Assembly (NCBI RefSeq): GCF_001187845.1
Contig: NZ_CP012160.1
Location: 2,046,001 to 2,110,000 of the forward strand
Reading direction: 5' to 3'
Origin: Octadecabacter temperatus
Lineage (GTDB): Bacteria; Pseudomonadota; Alphaproteobacteria; Rhodobacterales; Rhodobacteraceae
Length of the DNA: 64,000 nt
Shown here: positions 9,552 to 17,759 of the stretch, piece after piece
Position numbering within the stretch: the stretch's first letter is position 1
How the letters are laid out: each line of letters begins with the position of its first letter
Made by a program: the position numbers and the translations under genes
Notes under the pieces: generated by a model
The model's input: only the letters and a program-made list of their open reading frames with translations
What the model was told of the DNA's origin: nothing
Database searches by the model: none

Positions 9552-10289
9552 ATGAACCCGACAACGTCCCCCACACGCACCGTCATGCTGCACTACCATC
9601 TGTTCAAGAACGCCGGCACCTCTCTTGACCAAATCCTAAAACGGAACTTTCCAGACAGTTGGGTCACAGCAGAATTTGACACAAGTAACGGGTCCAATAC
9701 CGCAGCGGTCGAGAAGTGGATCACCCAAAACCCGACGGCCAGCGCGTTCTCATCCCACACAATCGTCGGGCCGCTTCCGTCTATCGAGGGCGTTCAAATT
9801 ATCCCCGTTATGCTGCTACGCGATCCCGTTGCACGTATCCGCTCGGCCTATCAATTTGAACGCAATCAGACCTCTGACAGCTGGGGCGCGCAACTCGCCA
9901 AGCAAAACGATTTTGGTGGCTACGTTCGCGCACGACTTGCCCGCGCAAAAGACCGGCAGTGCCGTAACTTTCAAACCGGCCGCCTCGCCGCATTTTGCCC
10001 AAGCAATCAACCCGAACTCATGCGCGCGTTTGATGGCATTCGCTTGATAAATACGTCTGGCGTTATCGGCCTTGTGTCGAACTTTGATGCGGCAATGAAA
10101 TTGATTTCCAAACGGCTAAGCACATTAGCCCCGAACTTCAATTGGAGCCCAGCCCGCGCGAATTCGTCCAAATCTGACAACACGCCCATTTCGCCAGAAC
10201 TGACCCAATTGCTGCGCGAAAAGAACTCCGATGACCTCGTGGTTTTGCGCACTTTGCGTGACCTGCTGGTTGCGCAGAAAGGCGGATAA
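9552..10289 (+). CDS. Sulfotransferase-family protein (Sulfotransfer_2-like)
   Basis: I start at the ATG at 9552, four bases after the preceding stop. A longer frame from 9447 overlaps the glycosyltransferase and is unlikely. The 245-residue protein has a PAPS 5'-phosphosulfate loop, YHLFKNAGTSLDQIL near 15-29, and a 3'-phosphate motif, LLRDPVARIRSAYQF near 87-101, as in the heparan-sulfate 2-O type family. It probably moves sulfate from PAPS to a hydroxyl of the polysaccharide or its precursor in the cytoplasm. It is followed after 6 bp by another sulfotransferase-like gene. The acceptor is an inference from context. Confidence 0.8.
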   Translation: MNPTTSPTRTVMLHYHLFKNAGTSLDQILKRNFPDSWVTAEFDTSNGSNTAAVEKWITQNPTASAFSSHTIVGPLPSIEGVQIIPVMLLRDPVARIRSAYQFERNQTSDSWGAQLAKQNDFGGYVRARLARAKDRQCRNFQTGRLAAFCPSNQPELMRAFDGIRLINTSGVIGLVSNFDAAMKLISKRLSTLAPNFNWSPARANSSKSDNTPISPELTQLLREKNSDDLVVLRTLRDLLVAQKGG

Positions 10290-10295
10290 AACACT

Positions 10296-11114
10296 ATGGC
10301 TAAAACAGATCCCCCCACTTCTCCGCCCGACAGCTTAACCTTGCTGATCGGGGCACCACGCAGCGGCACCACTTTGATTGGCAATGCGTTCATGTCGCAC
10401 TCCACTGTCTGCGGCATTCATGAACCGTATCAACGCGTGCGCAAAGACGGATATGAAACGACCAACCTTGCCGCATTTCAAAACGACTATGATTTAGATT
10501 TCGCCAAAACGCCCAATCTGGCAATGAAGGAAACGACGACCCGTTTGCGCAATGTTGAATTATCATTGGGGCTTGCCCAGAACGCTCAGCAAAATGGCAT
10601 CTACACCGGTCTGGTCCTAATCCTACGGTGTCCGTTTGAGGCCTTCTTGTCTCAAGTCGAGGCCTCCCGTGAACATTGGGAAGAAAAGAAGCTCACCGAA
10701 ATCACCGAGGATAATGTTGCACATTTTTTTACACGGCAGCGCGCGGCGATCCGGCTGATTTGCGAAAACGCACGGCGGTTTCATTTCCGGATTGCAAGCT
10801 ATGATCGCTTTTGTGCCGCGCCGGAAACCGAGATTGCGCGACTTATGGCGCTTATACCGGTTTCGCTCGAACCGCATCAAAAAGCCCTCATGCCTGATGA
10901 AACGATTGTCGGCGCTGCTGATCCAAAGTTTGCGAGTTCGCACGGGGGGGTTAAGAAGACCGATCGCGCAACGGCGGTGGAGCAGTTGATTGAAACGTAC
11001 CAACATTTGCCATCCGTAAAGTTCGCGGTGGCGCAACGGGCGTTGATTGCGCTGAACCCAAAGAAAATGACCGACATCGAAAAACTCGACGCGCTAACCG
11101 CGCTCGCGCTTTGA
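10296..11114 (+). CDS. Sulfotransferase-like P-loop protein
   Basis: The 272-residue protein has a 5'-phosphosulfate-binding loop LLIGAPRSGTTLIGNAF at about 13-29, followed by HSTVCGIHEPYQ, as in Sulfotransfer_1/3 proteins. A weaker 3'-phosphate region is LILRCPFEAFLSQVEASREHW near 108-128. It sits between another sulfotransferase-like gene and a DUF6473 gene with short spacers, which suggests one transcription unit. The predicted role is sulfation of an exported glycan. Because the 3' motif is not canonical (RCPFEAF rather than RDPVxxxxS), function is less certain than for the upstream gene. Confidence 0.75.
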   Translation: MAKTDPPTSPPDSLTLLIGAPRSGTTLIGNAFMSHSTVCGIHEPYQRVRKDGYETTNLAAFQNDYDLDFAKTPNLAMKETTTRLRNVELSLGLAQNAQQNGIYTGLVLILRCPFEAFLSQVEASREHWEEKKLTEITEDNVAHFFTRQRAAIRLICENARRFHFRIASYDRFCAAPETEIARLMALIPVSLEPHQKALMPDETIVGAADPKFASSHGGVKKTDRATAVEQLIETYQHLPSVKFAVAQRALIALNPKKMTDIEKLDALTALAL

Positions 11115-11126
11115 AGGGGGGCTGAC

Positions 11127-11981
11127 ATGGGGCTTGGCTATCAAAAGACGGACCGCAACGCGTTTGACTATGATATCTGGTTTGACGCAGGCCTTCCCAA
11201 CCTCGCACTGCGCGGACCCCAATGTGAGTTAGACGCCGCAAATCGCATTAGCTTCATCGGCGCCGCGCAAACCTTTGGGCGCTTCGTAAAGCACCCTTTC
11301 CCGCAGCAAGTCGGGCGTTTTCTTGAACGCCCTGTTGCGAACCTCGGGTTTTCCGGTGCCGGGGCCGAGTTTTACCTAAAGCGCCCCGAACTCATGGCAC
11401 TTCTGGCCACGTCCGACACCGTGGTTGTGCAAAGCATGTCCGCACGATCCGTCAGCGCAGGCGTATTCAAAACGGCGCGCAACAATGGTGTCCTTGAGTT
11501 CCAAACCGGCCCCTGCAAAAGCGAAAGTTATATGGCGGAAGAAGCATATCGAATAGTGAAAACCGATTACGGCGAGGATGCATTGCTGGCCCAACGCAAA
11601 GCCGTGCAAGACAAATGGCTTGAACAACATCGAGAACTTGCAGACCAGATTTCAGGCCGCAAGGTCTTCCTGTGGCTGTCCAATGAAGCGCCTAACGACA
11701 ACCTTGATTACTCCCGTTCAGCGATTGGGCAGTTTCCCCACATGGTCACTGGTGAAATGGTTTCAAAGCTGCCCGACATGGGGTTTGAGGTTATTAAATG
11801 TGTCCTGAACCCAGAACCGGTTCAAATTTTGATAAACGACCATAGCCATATGGTTGAGCGGGTTTTCGATACCCAGAAGTTCCCGAACCGACCAGACAAA
11901 CTGCGCGCCCTAAATGTTTATTACGCGACGCCCGCCCTACATGACAAAGCGGCACGTATGCTGTGCAAAGCACTGCTTTAA
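11127..11981 (+). CDS. DUF6473-family protein
   Basis: The 284-residue protein resembles the DUF6473 family known mainly from Rhodobacterales polysaccharide loci. It opens with GYQKTDRNAFDYDIW and then FIGAAQTFGRFVKHPFP near 45-61, the most conserved stretch of the family. Further hydrophobic strands (TVVVQSMSARS, VFLWLSNEAP) suggest an alpha/beta fold. No function has been established for the family to my knowledge. Genomic association with sulfotransferases suggests a role in modifying or handling the glycan. Its stop codon overlaps the stop of the convergent sulfotransferase gene by 4 bp. Confidence 0.72.
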   Translation: MGLGYQKTDRNAFDYDIWFDAGLPNLALRGPQCELDAANRISFIGAAQTFGRFVKHPFPQQVGRFLERPVANLGFSGAGAEFYLKRPELMALLATSDTVVVQSMSARSVSAGVFKTARNNGVLEFQTGPCKSESYMAEEAYRIVKTDYGEDALLAQRKAVQDKWLEQHRELADQISGRKVFLWLSNEAPNDNLDYSRSAIGQFPHMVTGEMVSKLPDMGFEVIKCVLNPEPVQILINDHSHMVERVFDTQKFPNRPDKLRALNVYYATPALHDKAARMLCKALL

Positions 11982-12841
11982 CCCCACGATAACGGCAAAA
12001 CGTATCCTTGCGCTTCAACCTCACGTCGGATGCGCGCGACGTCTCCTGCAACCAATTCAGGGAAGAAATCAGGCATCTTATGCTTTTTGCTTTCGGTGAC
12101 TCGTCTGTCCAGTTCCGCTTGCGGATAGTCAAACGACGTGATGCCTAAGAACCCTTCAATATCATGCAAAATTCCGCGCTGATTATCGTGCAAGTCTTCA
12201 TAAAAGATCGCTTTATATTGCACCTGATCCAACCCCTGTGACAACCGCCGTAATACCGCGCCGTACTCCCCGTTGTCCCAAATATGCGGCTGGCGGATGA
12301 AGGCCTCAAATTCAGACTTTGACCACGTGTTCAACTTGTCTAGTTCGCCCGTCACTTGCAGATGGAATTTGGTATGGCTCCAAAGCCGTTTCACCGGATC
12401 GCGCATGGTATAAAGCACGCGCAAGGTGTCACATTTCGACGCAATCTTTGGCCAAACCTCAGCTGGAAGATGGGCATTCAGGTTGGAAAAATCACACGCA
12501 TAGGTTTGAAATTTGCGCAGTTGAAACAGGTTGCGATACCAGAAATCGTCGACCGGCCGGTCAAGATATGCGGCAACCCAATGCAGGTTCTGGCGGATCG
12601 CATCGATGTTGGCCTTTTGCGGATCAAACCGCCACAAATACCTCTCTCGTGCTTCAGACAGGCGGCGTTCCTCGCTTAGAAGCGAGTCGTCCACATAGCG
12701 ATGATTGAAGTAGTGAATTTCCTTTTCCATCGCAAAATGCAGTTCCGGATGGCGGGCCAGCACAGAATAAAGCCATGTGGTCCCCGCTTTCATTGCGCCA
12801 ATGCTTAAAAACAGGTTCCCAAACATTTTTGTGGCCGCCAT
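11978..12841 (-). CDS. Sulfotransferase (heparan-sulfate/NDST-type domain)
   Basis: The 287-residue protein carries the complete sulfotransferase signature. The 5'-phosphosulfate loop is LSIGAMKAGTTWLYSVL near 11-27, followed by HPELHFAMEKEIHYF, and the 3'-phosphate motif is YTMRDPVKRLWSHTKF near 143-158. This is the Sulfotransfer_1 arrangement used by carbohydrate sulfotransferases. It should transfer sulfate from PAPS to a sugar hydroxyl. It is convergent with the DUF6473 gene and divergent from manC, so it has its own promoter in 12842-13015. It is the most convincing of the three sulfotransferases in the cluster. Confidence 0.88.
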   Translation of the reverse strand: MAATKMFGNLFLSIGAMKAGTTWLYSVLARHPELHFAMEKEIHYFNHRYVDDSLLSEERRLSEARERYLWRFDPQKANIDAIRQNLHWVAAYLDRPVDDFWYRNLFQLRKFQTYACDFSNLNAHLPAEVWPKIASKCDTLRVLYTMRDPVKRLWSHTKFHLQVTGELDKLNTWSKSEFEAFIRQPHIWDNGEYGAVLRRLSQGLDQVQYKAIFYEDLHDNQRGILHDIEGFLGITSFDYPQAELDRRVTESKKHKMPDFFPELVAGDVARIRREVEAQGYVLPLSWG

Positions 12842-13015
12842 GCGTGATGTCCAGACTTCTTACGTACCAGCACAGGCTACCTGCGAAATCTTAAGACGCC
12901 GTTAAGGTTAACGAACAATAAGAAAACTTGGGAATTGGCCATAACTTCGGCCAAATGTTATGCAAAACACAGGCAGGCAGCCGCGAAGCGCTGAAATGAG
13001 TATTGAGTGAGAGCA

Positions 13016-14440
13016 ATGACAAAGCACACCATCACCCCAGTCATTCTATGCGGCGGATCAGGTACGCGGCTGTGGCCCCTTTCGCGCAAAAGCTACCCCA
13101 AGCAGTTCACCAAACTCATTGGGGACAGCAGCCTGTTTCAGCAGTCAGCCTCACGATTTACATCAACATCCTTTGCTGCCCCTGTCATTGTGACCAACTC
13201 CGACTTTCGTTTCACGGCGACCCAACAACTGTCTGATGTCGGCATTGATCCTGGCGCGGTGTTGATTGAACCGGAAGCACGAAACACCGCCCCTGCGCTC
13301 CTCGCGGCAGCGTTGAAAGTGGCAGATGACGATCCGGACGCTCTGATACTTGCCGCCCCGTCTGACCATTTCATCAAAGATACTGAGGCATTCCTCGCCA
13401 GCGTTGAACGCGCCATTCCTTGTGCCCGCGGCGGGCAGATCGTGACGTTTGGCATAATGCCAACACATCCCGAAACTGGATATGGTTACCTTGAACTCGC
13501 GGATGAAACGCCTGACGGCTGCATCGCCTTGCGCCGTTTCGTTGAAAAACCGAACCTGCAAACTGCGCAGGACATGTTGGCAACGGATCGGTTCCTTTGG
13601 AACGCTGGTATCTTTTTGTACAAGGCCAGCACGTTGGTAACGGCGTTTTCAAAGCACGCACCTGATATGCTGGAGACCGTCAAAACATCGGTTGCCGACG
13701 CCCGTCATGATCTAGGCTTTTTGCGCCTTGATCCGACCGCTTGGGCGGCTTGCGAAGATATTTCTATCGACTTCGCCATCATGGAAAAGGCGGACAATCT
13801 TGCCGTGATCGAACACGAAGGCGATTGGTCTGATCTCGGCGGCTGGGATGCGATCCAAAAACAAATGCCCGTTGATGACGCGGGTGTAAGCACACATGGC
13901 CCAAGTTTGGCGGTGGATTGCACGGACAGCTTGCTGCGTTCTGAAAGCGATGATGTGCAGCTTGTCGGTCTTGGCCTTAACAATATCGTTGCGATTGCGA
14001 TGCCGGATGCGGTGTTGGTTGCAGACCGCAGCCGCGTGGCTGATTTGGGTGTCGTGGTAAAGGAAATACGCGCGCGAAAGGTCCGCCAAGCAGACACCTT
14101 CCCCCGCGATTATCGGCCATGGGGCTATTTCGAAACGCTAACCCTGCGCGACCGTTTTCAGGTCAAACGGATCGTCGTAAAGCCCGGTGCTGCGCTTAGC
14201 TTGCAAAGCCATGTTCATCGCTCGGAGCACTGGATCGTCGTCGCAGGCACCGCGCGCGTTACGGTTGGGGATGATGTGCGCCTCGTATCTGAAAACCAGT
14301 CAATCTACGTGCCGTTGGGTGCTAAACACCGACTTGAAAACCCTGGCCATGTGCCGATGGAACTCATCGAAGTGCAGACTGGAAGTTACTTGGGTGAAGA
14401 CGACATTGTCCGCTATGAGGATGATTATGCGCGCGAATAA
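13016..14440 (+). CDS. manC: Mannose-1-phosphate guanylyltransferase / mannose-6-phosphate isomerase
   Basis: The protein is 474 residues from the ATG at 13016; a GTG three codons upstream at 13007 is the alternative start. The N-terminal nucleotidyltransferase domain begins with PVILCGGSGTRLWPLSRKSYPKQF (the G-x-G-T-R pyrophosphorylase loop, about residues 8-30). The C-terminal type II isomerase cupin has RPWGYFETL, then VKPGAALSLQSHVHRSEHW and the matching His/Gln metal ligands. The enzyme interconverts fructose-6-phosphate and mannose-6-phosphate and makes GDP-mannose from mannose-1-phosphate and GTP. GDP-mannose would feed the nearby glycosyltransferases. No phosphomannomutase gene is in the window. 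Confidence 0.95.
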   Translation: MTKHTITPVILCGGSGTRLWPLSRKSYPKQFTKLIGDSSLFQQSASRFTSTSFAAPVIVTNSDFRFTATQQLSDVGIDPGAVLIEPEARNTAPALLAAALKVADDDPDALILAAPSDHFIKDTEAFLASVERAIPCARGGQIVTFGIMPTHPETGYGYLELADETPDGCIALRRFVEKPNLQTAQDMLATDRFLWNAGIFLYKASTLVTAFSKHAPDMLETVKTSVADARHDLGFLRLDPTAWAACEDISIDFAIMEKADNLAVIEHEGDWSDLGGWDAIQKQMPVDDAGVSTHGPSLAVDCTDSLLRSESDDVQLVGLGLNNIVAIAMPDAVLVADRSRVADLGVVVKEIRARKVRQADTFPRDYRPWGYFETLTLRDRFQVKRIVVKPGAALSLQSHVHRSEHWIVVAGTARVTVGDDVRLVSENQSIYVPLGAKHRLENPGHVPMELIEVQTGSYLGEDDIVRYEDDYARE

Positions 14441-14458
14441 GGTGCGCGGAGCCTCGCG

Positions 14459-15325
14459 TTAGTCGAGCAAACCATTCAAATACGTGCCGTAGCTGTTCTT
14501 TGAGAACCGTGCAGCCAATGCGCAAAGCGTTTCGTCACAAATCCAACCCTGCGCGTGGGCGATTTCTTCCAAGCAACCGGTTTGAAGCCCTTGTCGCTGC
14601 GTTAGTGTCCGCACAAAGTTTCCAGCATCCAGCAGGCTTGCGTGCGTACCGGTATCCAACCATGCATAGCCGCGCCCCATTTTATTCACCCGCAGTTTTC
14701 CGGCCTCCAAATACATCTCCAACAGGGAGGTGATTTCAAGCTCACCACGTTGAGATGGGCGAACATCACGCGCAAGTTTGGGGGCATCTGCGTCAAGAAA
14801 ATATAGACCTGTAACTGCGTAGTTTGACGGCGGCTCGATCGGCTTTTCGATGATCTGCTGCGCGACGCCATTGTCGTCGAAGTCGACAACGCCATAGCGG
14901 TTTGGATCGGCAACGCGATAGCCAAAGATAGTTCCGCCGTCGGTATGCTGATTTGCGTCATGCAGTATCTCAGGCAAACCATGCCCAAAGAAAATATTGT
15001 CCCCCAACACCATCGCTGAAGGCGCGCCGTTCAAGAAATTCTCTGCCAGTAAATAAGCCTGCGCCAACCCATCCGGGGACGGCTGCACAATATAGGAAAG
15101 CGAAATCCCCCATTGGCTGCCATCGCCAAGCGTGCGTTGAAACTGGCACTGGTCTTGGGGCGTTGTGGTGATCGCGATGACACGGATGCCTGCCAACATC
15201 AAAACACTGATCGGGTAATAGATCATCGGTTTGTCGTAAATCGGCAAAAGGTGCTTGGACACGCCAATTGTTATTGGATACAACCTAGAGCCCGTTCCGC
15301 CAGCTAGAATTATACCTTTGCGCAT
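14459..15325 (-). CDS. rfbA: Glucose-1-phosphate thymidylyltransferase
   Basis: The 288-residue enzyme begins KGIILAGGTGSRLYPIT, the RmlA dTTP-binding loop, and continues with SKHLLPIYDKPMIYYP, GDNIFFGHGL and EKPIEPPSNYAVTGLYF, all diagnostic of RfbA/RmlA. Length matches the family (about 290). It makes dTDP-glucose from dTTP and glucose-1-phosphate, the first step to dTDP-L-rhamnose. It lies 25 bp downstream of rfbD in a leftward unit and converges on manC with an 18-bp gap. The other two rhamnose genes, rfbC and rfbB, are about 5 kb away on the opposite strand. Confidence 0.97.
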   Translation of the reverse strand: MRKGIILAGGTGSRLYPITIGVSKHLLPIYDKPMIYYPISVLMLAGIRVIAITTTPQDQCQFQRTLGDGSQWGISLSYIVQPSPDGLAQAYLLAENFLNGAPSAMVLGDNIFFGHGLPEILHDANQHTDGGTIFGYRVADPNRYGVVDFDDNGVAQQIIEKPIEPPSNYAVTGLYFLDADAPKLARDVRPSQRGELEITSLLEMYLEAGKLRVNKMGRGYAWLDTGTHASLLDAGNFVRTLTQRQGLQTGCLEEIAHAQGWICDETLCALAARFSKNSYGTYLNGLLD

Positions 15326-15350
15326 GTCCGCCAGTAGTGTCGAAGCGTCG

Positions 15351-16190
15351 TTAATTTTCAGTTAACTGGTCGCGTAAATATGCACGCCAATCTGGGCGTC
15401 GTACACCAAAAGTTTGCTCTAATCCCTGACAGTCCAACCGCGAGTTCAACGGACGTTCCGCTGGCGTAGGGAACTGCGATGACGGAATTTCATCTACCTT
15501 GCAGGACACTTTAGCGGCGTTGAAAATTTGGCGGGCGAAATCGGCACGGTTACAATCAGGCGTCCCAGACAGATGATACACGCCGGCCTTTTCAGGTGCA
15601 TCCATTAACGCTTTGGCAATGGCATGACAGGCCAACGCAATTTCGCGCGCTGGGGTTGGGCCGCCAATTTGGTCTGACACCACACAAAGCTCGCCCCGTG
15701 TCGCGCCAAATTTGAGCATGGATTTCACAAAGTTTTTGCCATGGGCCGAAAACACCCATGACGTGCGCAAAATCGCAAAGCGGCCCCCAATTTCACGTAT
15801 CGCAGCCTCACCGGCAATCTTGGTTCGCCCGTAAGCATTTTGCGGGTTCGGCTGGTGATCTGACGTCCACGGTTCCGAACCAGAACCGTCAAAGACATAG
15901 TCGGTTGAAATATGCACAAACGGGATATCGATGTCGGCGCAAGCCCGTGCCATCGCATGCGGTGCACGTGTATTCACGACCTGCGCGATGTTTTCTTCAA
16001 CCTCGGCGCCGTCGACGTCGGTATAGGCAGCGGCGTTGATCACGGCGCGCGGGCGATGTGACGCAATCGCATTGGCGCAGGCCATCGGGTCAGTCAGGTC
16101 AACATCCGCGCGACCAAGGCAAAGCACGTCGGACAGGGGCGACAATTCAGTCGCCACCTGCCCCGTTTTTCCAAAGACTAAAATCGTCAT
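15351..16190 (-). CDS. rfbD: dTDP-4-dehydrorhamnose reductase
   Basis: The 279-residue protein is an RmlD-type extended SDR. It has the N-terminal NAD(P)-binding start ILVFGKTGQVATEL, VINAAAYTDVDGAE, the STDYVFDG motif followed by the active-site Y in YGRTKIAGE (Y-x3-K), and RTSWVFSAHGKNFV. It reduces dTDP-4-dehydro-L-rhamnose to dTDP-L-rhamnose with NADPH. The gene starts the rfbD-rfbA unit; the promoter is probably in 16191-16320, which contains GTTAAC at 16294-16299. Confidence 0.96.
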   Translation of the reverse strand: MTILVFGKTGQVATELSPLSDVLCLGRADVDLTDPMACANAIASHRPRAVINAAAYTDVDGAEVEENIAQVVNTRAPHAMARACADIDIPFVHISTDYVFDGSGSEPWTSDHQPNPQNAYGRTKIAGEAAIREIGGRFAILRTSWVFSAHGKNFVKSMLKFGATRGELCVVSDQIGGPTPAREIALACHAIAKALMDAPEKAGVYHLSGTPDCNRADFARQIFNAAKVSCKVDEIPSSQFPTPAERPLNSRLDCQGLEQTFGVRRPDWRAYLRDQLTEN

Positions 16191-16320
16191 TGCGGGTTTC
16201 CAAAACCAGAGGACGAATGACGTCTCAAACTATTCATGTGTTCAGGGTCCTGTTTCTAAGGAACACACACTAAATTCGAAAACTTTCACAATCGTTAACA
16301 GTTACTAACATGCGTTTACG

Positions 16321-16479
16321 TTACTTAAACGCGACCGTCGGGTCATCGGCGTGCAATGCTGCGATCAAGCTTTCTTCTGTCATCGTAACAGGTGCGCGCA
16401 CCCGTCCGTGGCCGGGTAAATTGAAAATTCGGTATTCAACAACTTTTGGTGCATCATCAATTGGTTTTGTCGTGGACAT
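16321..16479 (-). CDS. Small hypothetical protein, 52 aa
   Basis: A 52-residue frame starts at the ATG at 16479, with GGAG five bases upstream, and ends with TAA at 16321. The product is acidic at both ends, begins MSTTKPIDDAPKVVEYRIFN and has no membrane segment or signal peptide. It follows the DUF2793 gene by 36 bp on the same strand, so the two are probably co-transcribed. I do not recognise the family. It could be a small partner of the DUF2793 protein. A good ribosome site and codon use like its neighbours support that it is real. Confidence 0.6.
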   Translation of the reverse strand: MSTTKPIDDAPKVVEYRIFNLPGHGRVRAPVTMTEESLIAALHADDPTVAFK

Positions 16480-16515
16480 GTTTTTCTCCGTTCAGAAGTT
16501 TGGTTGGGAAACGCC

Positions 16516-17505
16516 TTACTTGCCCATCGTGGACAGTGTGAAGAACCGGTTCGAACCGAGGCGGTTTTCGATGTACAGCTGCTTGGTTGCCGCCGTTGTA
16601 TCGACAGAAATGTTGATTGCGTTGGCGGGGCCTGTTGTTCCGGTGAGCGGCCCGCTCAGGAAGTTCAACGATCCTGGAGGGCTGATGAACATCGACCCAA
16701 AATTATTCGCACCACTCAGGTTACCTGTGATCGAGAAAAGGTAGAAGCGACCGATGATGTTGACAGACAGCCACATCAAAATCCGCGCAGGGTCCGAGAA
16801 CGGGATTGGCATGTTGTAAGAAGTGTCGTTCAAAATAAAGAGGTCTTCAAAGTAACACTGGCCTTGCGGCATCTGAACGGCACCTGTGTCCGCCTCAACT
16901 ACGATTGCATCGCGGTAGCTTGAGCCGTCGTCCGAGACCTTGATTGTGAAGTCATCGCCCCCCGTCGTGCCCATTTCAGCGCGCCCCGAGTAACCGGTTT
17001 GAAACAACAGGCTAGCGGTGTCCGCCGGCGCGGCCTTATTCACTTTCAACTGGTGGCCGTCACCATCATTTGTCAGCAACGTCGCATCAGCGGCAACCGT
17101 CAATCGGTTGGTGTCATCTGCAGCCGCATTCACGCCCACATGATCCACATTCTGTAGCGGTGCGCTGGTTGGGTAGACCCAGTTCGTGCCATCAAATCGC
17201 AGTGTTTCACCCGTTGATAGAATATCTGCATGCCAACCCGCGACGGGGGTAAAGAACGTCCATGCGCCATTTGCGTAAAGCGCAACACTGTTGTCATTAC
17301 CTGCCCAGGCCCCCGTTGCGGACGCACCGACAATGTAGCGTTCATTCGCCCCAGGACTAGCGGGTGGCGCGGTCAGGTTCACATCTTCAACCGCCAACTG
17401 CACGACCGCATCCAACAAGAATAACGCCTCATTGTGCGTGACGTGTTTTTGCGCCTGAGCTGGCTGAATATAAGGCATCGATAGAATCTGGGATTGGTCT
17501 GACAT
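16516..17505 (-). CDS. DUF2793 domain-containing protein
   Basis: The 329-residue protein starts with SMPYIQPAQAQKHVTHNEAL and continues with PPASPGANERYIVGASATGAWAG and GWTFFTP-like beta-rich sequence, which is the DUF2793 N-terminal domain (about residues 5-115). That domain is found in phage-tail or tail-fibre-like proteins and in secreted proteins of Rhodobacterales. The C-terminal 200 residues are low in charge and predicted beta-rich, with no catalytic motif. No signal peptide is seen. An AAGGA ribosome site precedes the start. The context is a polysaccharide cluster rather than a prophage, so a surface- or glycan-binding role is possible, but this is inference. Confidence 0.8.
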   Translation of the reverse strand: MSDQSQILSMPYIQPAQAQKHVTHNEALFLLDAVVQLAVEDVNLTAPPASPGANERYIVGASATGAWAGNDNSVALYANGAWTFFTPVAGWHADILSTGETLRFDGTNWVYPTSAPLQNVDHVGVNAAADDTNRLTVAADATLLTNDGDGHQLKVNKAAPADTASLLFQTGYSGRAEMGTTGGDDFTIKVSDDGSSYRDAIVVEADTGAVQMPQGQCYFEDLFILNDTSYNMPIPFSDPARILMWLSVNIIGRFYLFSITGNLSGANNFGSMFISPPGSLNFLSGPLTGTTGPANAINISVDTTAATKQLYIENRLGSNRFFTLSTMGK

Positions 17506-17759
17506 AGGGGCGTCCTTTCAAGGAAATATCTGGCGCGTTCAGAAAATGGCATTGAGGTGCATTTGCTGCACCGTCCGATTTCCAACTTAAGAAGATGAAA
17601 ACCCTGCGTTCGCACCAAAGCGGATCTATGCAACACCTCGACTCCTGAAAGATCATCTAAAATTCGCCGGGATTGCCCCCCCTCTGCCCCGATTTGGCGC
17701 CGCTCTTTGCCCGAACGAAACCGCACAAGTGTCTTCGGTGAGATGGTTTTGGGATTAAA

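Noticed and set aside
16504..16923. Open frames on the + strand over the DUF2793 gene
   Set aside because: No start signal and no family-like sequence; the minus-strand DUF2793 gene explains the region.
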